From: Mycobacterium sp. ACS1612
GTDB taxonomy: Bacteria; Actinomycetota; Actinomycetes; Mycobacteriales; Mycobacteriaceae
DNA: 64,000 bases
Reading direction: 5' to 3'
Assembly: GCF_001667505.1 (NCBI RefSeq)
Contig: NZ_LZHZ01000065.1
Location: 1 to 64,000, forward strand
The notes under the pieces were generated by a model that was given only the letters and a program-made list of their open reading frames with translations, did not search any database and had not been told where the DNA came from. Positions 57,579 to 64,000 of the stretch are shown here, in pieces; the first letter of the stretch is position 1, and each line of letters starts with the position of its first letter. Made by a program: the position numbers and the translations under genes.

Positions 57579-58196
57579 ATGTCTTCCCACCTGGAAGTCT
57601 CGAAGCCGTCCGGACGCGAGTTGGTCCCGCTCAGCGGTCAACGGGTGACGCTGGGCAAGGCCGCCAACAATGACGTCTCGCTCGAACACGACGAAACCGT
57701 CTCGCGGCTGCACGCGGTTTTCGAGAACCTCGGGTTCGCCTGGTCGATCCGGGATCTTGGCAGCCGCAACGGCACCTACCTAAACGGCGAGAAGATCACG
57801 GCCGAACGCGTGCTGCGCTCCGGCGACGAGGTCCGCGTCGGCCGGTCTACGGTGGTCTTCTGGGAGGTGAAGGACTCGGGCGACGGGAGGCTCGATGAGG
57901 AGACCAAGACCGCTCAGACCGTCGAACTGCCGCCCCGGCTGACCCGGCGCGAACTCGACGTGCTGGTGGTGTTGTGCCGGCCGTTGGTCTCCGACGACCC
58001 GTTCCCCGAGCCCGCGTCGGTCCGGCGGATGGCCTCCGAGCTTTTCGTCACTGAGGCCGCAGTCAAGCAGCACCTGCAGAACCTCTACGACAAGTTCTCG
58101 ATCGCGCAGGAGGGTGACCGCCGCGTCCGACTGGCCAACGAGGCGCTCCGGCGCGGCGCGGTCACCATCGCGCAACTGCGCAACCCCGCCACATAA
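57579..58196 (+). CDS. FHA-domain protein with C-terminal helix-turn-helix
   Basis: 205-residue protein. FHA domain (about 20-95) with the phosphothreonine-binding residues: G25 in LGKAANND, S/R/H in VSRLHAVFEN, LGSRNGTYLNGEKI. Residues 125-200 are helical with LTRRELDVLVVLCRPL and SVRRMASELFVTEAAVKQHLQNLYDKF, a LuxR-like DNA-binding domain. Likely binds phosphorylated Thr of a kinase substrate and DNA. ATG 57579. Its stop is directly adjacent to the kinase gene's stop (convergent, no gap). Confidence 0.9.
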   Translation: MSSHLEVSKPSGRELVPLSGQRVTLGKAANNDVSLEHDETVSRLHAVFENLGFAWSIRDLGSRNGTYLNGEKITAERVLRSGDEVRVGRSTVVFWEVKDSGDGRLDEETKTAQTVELPPRLTRRELDVLVVLCRPLVSDDPFPEPASVRRMASELFVTEAAVKQHLQNLYDKFSIAQEGDRRVRLANEALRRGAVTIAQLRNPAT

Positions 58197-61193
58197 CTAA
58201 ATGAATTCCAGTTCCTCCACCGTCGCGATCGCCCCTTCATGCGACGGTCGGTCCGCGCCGCCGATGCAGTAGACGGCCGACCCGTCCGCCGCCACCACCT
58301 GGCCGTGTCGCGGAGTGCCGAGCGGCGCCACCTCGCTCCACTTCCCGTTCGTCACGTCGTACATCTCCACGGTGGCCAGCACCCGCGTTGGCTCCTCGCC
58401 GCCGACCGCCACGATGCGGCCGTCGATGAAGGTGGCGCCGTAACTTCCGCGCGGAGTCGGCATGTCCGCCAGCTTCTCCCAGTTGCCCGACGCCGGGTCA
58501 TACCGCTCCAACGCCGCCGAGTTCTTGTCCGCAGACAGCGACCGGCCGCCCACCGCGTACACATAGGTGCCGTCGGACACTGCCGCCAAATGTTCACGCG
58601 GCGTTGGTAAATCAGCCGCCTGCGTCCAGGACTTGCCGTCGAACACCTCGGTCTGCGGAACGAGTTGCTTGTCGTTCTGCCCGCCGACGACGACGAGCTT
58701 GTCGCCGACGACGGCGGCCCCGGCCGCAGCCCGGGCATGTTGCAGGGCAGGCAGTTCCGTCCAGGTGCCGCCCCGCAGCGCGAACACCTTGTTCGACGCC
58801 TCCGCGATCTGGTCTTCTGCACCGCCGATCACGACCACCTCGCCGCGATATGTCGCCCCTGTGGCGTGATGCAGGGGAATCGGCAGCGGAGGCTGCGTCT
58901 GCCACGCTCCCGTCTTAGGGTCGAAACTCTCCACTGTTTGCAGCGTTTCGCCTTCGCGAATACCGCCCGCCACCCAGATCTTTCCGTCCTGCACAGTCCA
59001 CGCCATCATCAACCTCGCGGTCGGCGCGTCCGGGAGAGACTGCCACGCCGGCGCCGGTTGCGGTTTGCGCGGCGCCAGCCGCAAGGCTTCCGCCGAGGCC
59101 GTGATCTGGCCGTCGCCGGGCCCGGTCGACCCGCCGATCGCGTACACGGTCTTCCCGACACCTGCCACCGCCATGCCGTGGCGTGCGGTGCCGAGGTCCG
59201 GAAGACCGCTCCACGATTGCGTCATCAGATCGAACGCGACCACGCTCTTGCTCGGTTGGCCACCTGACATGCCGCCGACCGCGACCAGCCGGCCATCGGC
59301 ATAGGCCACCCCGAGGTCGCTGCGTCGACCGGGCATTTCGGGCAGCGTCGTCCAGGTGTCCGTCGCCGGGTCGTACGCCTCGACGGTCGCCACGTCGGCG
59401 GCGCCTGTGGACCCGCCGAGGATGTACACCAGCTTGCCGTCCGACGCCGCACCGGCCAGCTGTCGCGCGGTGGGGATCGGAGCGCCGAGCTTCCATGACG
59501 CGCCGTCGAAGATCTCGGTGGTGGCGAGCGGTTTGCCGTCGGCCCCGACTCCGCCGGTGACGATGATCTGGTCGCCCACGACGGCAGCGGCCGCGGCCGC
59601 CCGCGGCTGCAGCAGCGGCGGCAACTCGGTCCAGCGGCTGTTGACCACCCGCCACACCCGGTCCGCCGCGACCTTGGAATTGGTGCCTTCGGTGCGCCAG
59701 CCGCCGACCACGACCGGAGTGTCCTGCCACGTCACCGACATGGCGTGCTGCACGGGAACGGGAAGGTCGTCGCCGCTCTTCCAACTGTCGATGGCGGGGT
59801 CGTAGCCCTCGTGGCCACCGAGGAGCCGGTTGTCGGCGCCCATGCCGCCGAAAATCCAAACGGTGCCGTCGGCTTCGGTTGCGGCCGCCGCGTAGCTGGC
59901 GGCGGGCGCGTCGGCGATCGGCTTCCATGCGGGCGGCGGTTCGGTAGTCGGCGCTGGCGGCGCGGCCTCGCCCCCACCGCTGTCGCGGGACGACGTGACG
60001 ATGAAGACGCTGGCGACCACCAACACCAGCACCGCGGCGATGGCGCCGGCGGCGATGAGCAGCTTCTTGCGATTCCCCTCCTTCGGCGGGGCAGGCGGCG
60101 GCGCAGGCTGCGCAGGCGGAGGGATATTCAGCGCCTGCCACGGCAGGCTGGATGCGCTGACGGAGGCGGTGCGGGCGAACATGTTGGGATTTGGCGGCGG
60201 CGTCGACGCGGTGGCTTCGCCGGATGCAACGACGCCGGTGGGCGGACCGACGCCGCCTGACGATTCGAGCTGAGTCGGCGGCACGGACATGGCGTAGTCC
60301 TGGCTGGCCTGCTCGCGGTGACCGCCCGGCTCACTGAGCGCCATCGGATCCGTCGGTAAGCCGTTGTGCCGCTGGGCCAATTGCAACGCGTGCCCGAAAT
60401 CCTCCGCCGATGCGTAGCGTTCGGCCGGCTCGATTGCCATCGCCTTCTCGATGGCGGCGCAGATGTCGGGCGGAATGCCTGCGGGCCGCAGATCCGGCAC
60501 GGGCGTCGAGGTGATCCGCAGATAGTGCGCGATGAGTTCCTCGTCGGCGTTGCGCTCGTGTGGGGCCCTGCCCGCGATCAAGGCGTAGATCGTCGCGCCG
60601 AGGGAGTACACGTCGGCGGCGACCGTCGGCGGCTTTCCGCCGAGTACCTCGGGCGCGGTGTAGGACAGGGTGCCGGTGAAAAACCCTGTCACGGTTTTGT
60701 ATCCGCCGACGATGCGCGCCGTGCCGAAGTCGCTCATCTGCGGTTCGCCGTAATCGTTGACCAAAACGTTCGCGGGCTTGATGTCTCGGTGCAACGTGCC
60801 GGTCCGGTGCGCGGTTTCCAGCGCCCCGCACAGCTTCACGCCGATGCGCAGTGCCTCGGGCCACCCGATCCGGCCCTCGCGCCGCACCCGTTCCGCGAGG
60901 GAATTGGCTGAGTGATAAGGCATCACGATGAACGGCCGGTTACTTTCGGTGACACCGACCTGCAGGATGTTCACGATGTTCGGATGGCCGGACAGCGCGC
61001 CCATCGCGTAGCCCTCGCGCAGGAACCGTTCCCGGTCGTCTTCATCCAGATCGGACGCGAGCACCTTGATGGCCACACTTCGCCCGAGCGCCTTCTGATG
61101 GCAGCGGTAGACGACGCCGGAACCCCCTCGACCGATTTCGACCGCATCCTCAAAACCGGCGGCGGCCAGCTCAGACGCTATTCCGCTCGGCAT
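58197..61193 (-). CDS. Ser/Thr protein kinase with extracellular Kelch repeats
   Basis: 998-residue transmembrane kinase. Catalytic domain 15-280: GRGGSGVVYR, K43, HRDIKPANVLV (D137), SDFGTARI (155-157 DFG), activation-loop T168 and T173. Pro-rich juxtamembrane region, one membrane helix at 378-400, then an outer part with 12 Kelch repeats (each with GG, such as VWIFGGMG, VYILGGSTG, VVVIGGAED), enough for two six-bladed propellers. Signals through the outside sensor to the cytosolic kinase. M. tuberculosis kinases have other sensors (PASTA, NHL), so this type is not among its eleven. Its likely partners are the FHA and TVR-motif proteins. Confidence 0.93.
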   Translation of the reverse strand: MPSGIASELAAAGFEDAVEIGRGGSGVVYRCHQKALGRSVAIKVLASDLDEDDRERFLREGYAMGALSGHPNIVNILQVGVTESNRPFIVMPYHSANSLAERVRREGRIGWPEALRIGVKLCGALETAHRTGTLHRDIKPANVLVNDYGEPQMSDFGTARIVGGYKTVTGFFTGTLSYTAPEVLGGKPPTVAADVYSLGATIYALIAGRAPHERNADEELIAHYLRITSTPVPDLRPAGIPPDICAAIEKAMAIEPAERYASAEDFGHALQLAQRHNGLPTDPMALSEPGGHREQASQDYAMSVPPTQLESSGGVGPPTGVVASGEATASTPPPNPNMFARTASVSASSLPWQALNIPPPAQPAPPPAPPKEGNRKKLLIAAGAIAAVLVLVVASVFIVTSSRDSGGGEAAPPAPTTEPPPAWKPIADAPAASYAAAATEADGTVWIFGGMGADNRLLGGHEGYDPAIDSWKSGDDLPVPVQHAMSVTWQDTPVVVGGWRTEGTNSKVAADRVWRVVNSRWTELPPLLQPRAAAAAAVVGDQIIVTGGVGADGKPLATTEIFDGASWKLGAPIPTARQLAGAASDGKLVYILGGSTGAADVATVEAYDPATDTWTTLPEMPGRRSDLGVAYADGRLVAVGGMSGGQPSKSVVAFDLMTQSWSGLPDLGTARHGMAVAGVGKTVYAIGGSTGPGDGQITASAEALRLAPRKPQPAPAWQSLPDAPTARLMMAWTVQDGKIWVAGGIREGETLQTVESFDPKTGAWQTQPPLPIPLHHATGATYRGEVVVIGGAEDQIAEASNKVFALRGGTWTELPALQHARAAAGAAVVGDKLVVVGGQNDKQLVPQTEVFDGKSWTQAADLPTPREHLAAVSDGTYVYAVGGRSLSADKNSAALERYDPASGNWEKLADMPTPRGSYGATFIDGRIVAVGGEEPTRVLATVEMYDVTNGKWSEVAPLGTPRHGQVVAADGSAVYCIGGADRPSHEGAIATVEELEFI

Positions 61194-61280
61194 TTTGGCT
61201 TCGCCTCTCCGGTGAACTGCACATGGTTTGCTTAGACGGTACCGAGCAACGGCATCACAAAAGTGGGATTCGCATCAGCC

Positions 61281-61901
61281 ATGACAGTCAGGGTCGACGA
61301 GTTGCAGGTCGCTGATCCGTCGCACGTCTGGACGGGAGCGGGGTTCAGCGTCGACTCCGACGCCGTCTGCCGTGTCGGCGGCGTTCGCATCCGGCTGAGC
61401 GGGCACGGTGCCGGCATCGTCGGATGGTCGTTGAGCGGCGTGCCCTCGGAGCACGGGGACATCGACGGCATCCCGACGGTGTGGTCGGAGCCCAGCACGA
61501 CAGCGCCTGCCGCGCACGCCAACGGCGTCACCGCGATCGACCATGTCGTGCTGATGTCGCCCGATCTGAGCCGGACGGTCGGATCGTTGGCCGCGGTCGG
61601 TGCCGCCCCGCGGCGTCAGCGGGATGCGGAACTCGGCGGACATGCGATCCGCCAGATCTTCTTTCGGTTGGGCGAGGTGATCCTCGAAGTCGTCGGTTCG
61701 CCGGAAACCACAGCTGTCGGGCCGTCGATGCTGTGGGGAATCACCTTCTCAGTCGCGGACATCGACGCCACCGCCGCGTACTACGGTGACCACACGATGC
61801 CGGTGAAGGACGCCGTGCAGCCCGGCCGCCGGATCACCACGCTTCGGCACCGCGATCTCGGGATGTCGGTACCGACCGCCATGATCTCGGCACGTCGCTA
61901 G
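61281..61901 (+). CDS. VOC/glyoxalase-superfamily protein
   Basis: About 206 residues with two tandem glyoxalase-like halves (TAIDHVVLMSPDLSRTVGSLA is the first strand of the second). ATG 61281 (MTVRVDELQV) is preferred to GTG 61263. Metal-ligand residues (His in AIDHV, Glu in ILEVVG) are partly recognisable. Lies between the kinase and ligD; a hydrolase, dioxygenase or resistance-type function is possible. Substrate unknown. Confidence 0.8.
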   Translation: MTVRVDELQVADPSHVWTGAGFSVDSDAVCRVGGVRIRLSGHGAGIVGWSLSGVPSEHGDIDGIPTVWSEPSTTAPAAHANGVTAIDHVVLMSPDLSRTVGSLAAVGAAPRRQRDAELGGHAIRQIFFRLGEVILEVVGSPETTAVGPSMLWGITFSVADIDATAAYYGDHTMPVKDAVQPGRRITTLRHRDLGMSVPTAMISARR

Positions 61902-61904
61902 GAA

Positions 61905-64000
61905 TTACTCCCAGACGACTTCGGCCGTCTCCTTGTCGGGTCGAAGCCCGCGCCAACTCGGTTGGCGCAACCGGCCGTCGGAGGTCCGCTCGCTGTAGCG
62001 CACCTCCCCGACCAACTCGGGCCTCACAAAGGTGACGCCTTTGGCGTCCTGGGTGGAAAGTCTTGCGTTGAACGGTGATTCGCTGGTTTCCAACGGTGTC
62101 AGTAGCCCTTTGAGTTTGGTGAGCTCCTTCTCGGTGAAGCCGGTGCCGACGCGCCCGACGAACCGGAGACCACCGTCGGCGGGTATACCCAGCATGAGCG
62201 CCCCGATGCCGCTGGAGCGGCCGCCCTCGCCTTGGCGCCAGCCACCGATCACCACTTCCTGGGTGTTCCAGATCTTGTCTTTGATCCACGACGACGACCG
62301 CCTGCCCGGCTGGTACGTCGAATCACGCTTCTTGCCGACCACCCCTTCCCAGCGGTGCTCGCGGGCATGCTCCATCGCCTCGGGGCCGTCGCCGGGCAGG
62401 GTGTCGGGCACGATGAGCCCACCGCCCTCGGCCAACGCCTCCAGCAGTCGGCGACGGTCAGAGTACTTGGCGCGCAACAAAGATCGGCCGTCGAGAAACA
62501 GGATGTCGAACGCCCAGTACTCGACCCGAGTGGACCGCGCCCGGTTCTGCATCTCCGAAAAACTCGGTACTCCGTTGCGGTCGAGCGCCACTGCCTCGCC
62601 GTCGAGAATCACGTGATGGTCGGCGAGATCGGCGGCGAGCGCCTCGAATTGCGGATACTCGCGGGTGACGTCGCGACCACGGCGCGAGCGCAAGTTCAGT
62701 CGGCCGTGATTGGCTTCGGCGATGACGCGGTAGCCGTCCCACTTGCCTTCGAACGCCCATTGTGAGGCCTTGAGCTTGGCGACCGATCCCTCCGTCGCGA
62801 GCATCGGCGCCAGATCGCCGGCCTGCGGGTTGGCCTGCTCCTTCATCCGGTGCGCCAGCCAGTTCTTGCCGTCGGTCTGGATCAGCGCGTAGCGGCCCTC
62901 GATCTTCTTGCCGTGCAACGTGATTATGACCTCGCCGCCCTTGGCTGGGCCGTCGGGCGCATGGTCGCGGAACTTCTCGGTCTCGTATGTGCCGGTGTCC
63001 CAGATGATCACCTTGCCGCCGCCGTACTCGCCTCTCGGGATCTCACCCTCGAAGCTGCCGTACTCGAACGGGTGGTCCTCGGTGTGTACGGCCAGATGGT
63101 TGACCGAGGACGTATCGGGCAGGTTCTTCGGGATGGCCCAACTGACGAGCACGCCGTTGCGCTCCAACCGGAAGTCGTAGTGCAGTCGTCGGGCGTGATG
63201 CTCCTGGATGACGAAGAAGTCGTCATTGCCTGCGGTGGGCGCGACGTTCGGGACCGGTTCGGGGGTCTTTCCGGCGTCGCGCATGCTGCGGTAGGTGGTG
63301 AGCGCGTCGGCCACCGGGGCGTCGGTGTCCATCGCGGACAACAGGTCACCGTCGCGTTCGACGCGTTCGAGTACCTCGTCGAAGCGCAGGTGCCGCAGGT
63401 CGGGGTCCTCGATTTCGTCCCAGGTGCGGGGCGCGGCGACGGTGGGCTCGTCACGGCCGCGCAGCGAGTACGGCGCGATGGTCGTCTTGTTGCCGTTGTT
63501 CTGGCTCCAGTCGACGAACACCTTGCCGGTGCGCACGCTCTTCGTCATGGTGGCCGTCACCCGCTTGGGCATCGTCTTTTCCAACTGCGTCGCGATCCGC
63601 CGCGCCAACACCGACGCGCCATGCGAACTGATCGGTTTCTCCAGCGGCACATAAAGATGCAGGCCCTTGCTGCCGCTCGTCAACGGATATGTGGTGAGCC
63701 CGATTCCGGTGATGAGCTCGCGGACCTCATGGGCCACCTCGCACAGTTGCCGGAACGTGACGCCCTCGCCGGGGTCCAGGTCGAACACCACCCGGGTGGC
63801 GAGGCCGGGCGTCTGCTCGGCGCCGTGCTCCCGCGTCCACGTGCTGACGAACCGCCATTGCGGCACATGCACTTCCAGCGATGCCTGCTGCGCGATCCAC
63901 GCGAGACCTTCGGCGGTGTTGATGATCGGGTAGGTCGTCGTGCCCGACTTGTGGGAGATCGAACCCCGGTCCAGCCAGTCGGGCGCCGAGCTGGCGAGCT
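61905..64000 (-). CDS. ligD: ATP-dependent DNA ligase LigD (multidomain; 5' end outside window)
   Basis: Partial gene: 698 codons present; the frame stays open to the window edge. Order on the protein: polymerase domain (SGSKGLHLYVPL, FDLDPGEG), phosphoesterase domain (IQEHHARRLHYDFRLERNG), ligase domain (adenylated Lys in EGKWDGYRV, RSRRGRDVTREYP, WIKDKIW). This Pol-PE-Lig order is that of mycobacterial LigD (Rv0938), the partner of Ku in non-homologous end joining; about 60 N-terminal residues lie beyond the window. Upstream in-frame reading of 63873-64000 gives no stop. Confidence 0.96.
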   Translation of the reverse strand, partial: LASSAPDWLDRGSISHKSGTTTYPIINTAEGLAWIAQQASLEVHVPQWRFVSTWTREHGAEQTPGLATRVVFDLDPGEGVTFRQLCEVAHEVRELITGIGLTTYPLTSGSKGLHLYVPLEKPISSHGASVLARRIATQLEKTMPKRVTATMTKSVRTGKVFVDWSQNNGNKTTIAPYSLRGRDEPTVAAPRTWDEIEDPDLRHLRFDEVLERVERDGDLLSAMDTDAPVADALTTYRSMRDAGKTPEPVPNVAPTAGNDDFFVIQEHHARRLHYDFRLERNGVLVSWAIPKNLPDTSSVNHLAVHTEDHPFEYGSFEGEIPRGEYGGGKVIIWDTGTYETEKFRDHAPDGPAKGGEVIITLHGKKIEGRYALIQTDGKNWLAHRMKEQANPQAGDLAPMLATEGSVAKLKASQWAFEGKWDGYRVIAEANHGRLNLRSRRGRDVTREYPQFEALAADLADHHVILDGEAVALDRNGVPSFSEMQNRARSTRVEYWAFDILFLDGRSLLRAKYSDRRRLLEALAEGGGLIVPDTLPGDGPEAMEHAREHRWEGVVGKKRDSTYQPGRRSSSWIKDKIWNTQEVVIGGWRQGEGGRSSGIGALMLGIPADGGLRFVGRVGTGFTEKELTKLKGLLTPLETSESPFNARLSTQDAKGVTFVRPELVGEVRYSERTSDGRLRQPSWRGLRPDKETAEVVWE

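Noticed and set aside
58915..60141. 408-codon open frame on the minus strand
   Set aside because: Out-of-frame shadow of the Kelch-kinase gene, very Arg-rich.

Overview
This 64 kb window is chromosomal DNA from a mycobacterium, most likely a fast-growing or environmental Mycolicibacterium-type species. Evidence: uniformly high GC, mycobacterium-specific proteins (PerM/Rv0955-type, Rv0954-type, LpqT-type lipoprotein, PknH-sensor-type lipoprotein, DUF4235, DUF4873), many F420/LLM oxidoreductases, and a gene order that follows, in reverse, the M. tuberculosis segment from about Rv0959 down to Rv0938 (ligD), with many extra genes inserted. I see no rRNA, tRNA, CRISPR array, prophage or insertion sequence.

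Layout. 0.1-8.7 kb: minus-strand run of an Rv0954-type protein, perM, purN, purH, a lipoprotein, a MoxR-like ATPase and a VWA protein. 8.8-13.8 kb: a frameshifted dimethylsulfone-monooxygenase gene (sfnG), a PknH-sensor-type lipoprotein, an ornithine-decarboxylase-like enzyme with a membrane partner, and an LLM oxidoreductase behind a KstR-type operator. 14-20.4 kb: thiolase-like TLP1, sucD-sucC, an M23 membrane peptidase, a LysE exporter. 20.4-23.4 kb: uvrD1 and a chorismate mutase gene preceded by a short ORF rich in Phe/Tyr codons and two RNA hairpins (candidate attenuator), followed by a triplicated 35-bp hairpin repeat. 23.4-30.6 kb: NUDIX, acyltransferase/SGNH protein, two succinate-semialdehyde dehydrogenases, pgi. 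30.6-38.8 kb: secreted Gly/Pro-rich protein, SDR, Fpg/Nei glycosylase, cobF, YihY, an AurF diiron oxygenase behind a 37-bp palindrome, an MFS permease, DUF4235, and a second LLM gene with the same KstR-type promoter design.

38.9-43 kb holds a signalling operon of free-standing CheB, a STAS-HATPase fusion and CheR-coiled-coil-PAS, in an organism group without flagella. 43-51.3 kb: AraC and ROK regulators and an Entner-Doudoroff operon (zwf-edd-eda-MFS-SDR). 51.4-55.4 kb: secreted protein, OmpR-type two-component system, NmrA-type reductase with divergent HxlR regulator. 55.4-56.4 kb is a decayed stretch with a DoxX and an alpha/beta-hydrolase remnant. 56.5-61.2 kb: a membrane protein with four N-terminal Thr-Val-Arg motifs, an FHA-HTH protein, and a Kelch-repeat Ser/Thr kinase, which may form a phospho-signalling module. 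The window ends inside ligD.

Functional themes: central carbon metabolism (sucCD, two gabD-type genes, pgi, zwf/edd/eda), aromatic amino-acid supply, cell division (PerM, Rv0954-type), DNA repair (UvrD1, Fpg/Nei, LigD), and several Ser/Thr- and partner-switch-type signalling modules. Leaderless promoters are predicted repeatedly (LLM genes, AurF, zwf), as is common in mycobacteria. No homology search was run; all family calls are from recognition of the protein sequences.
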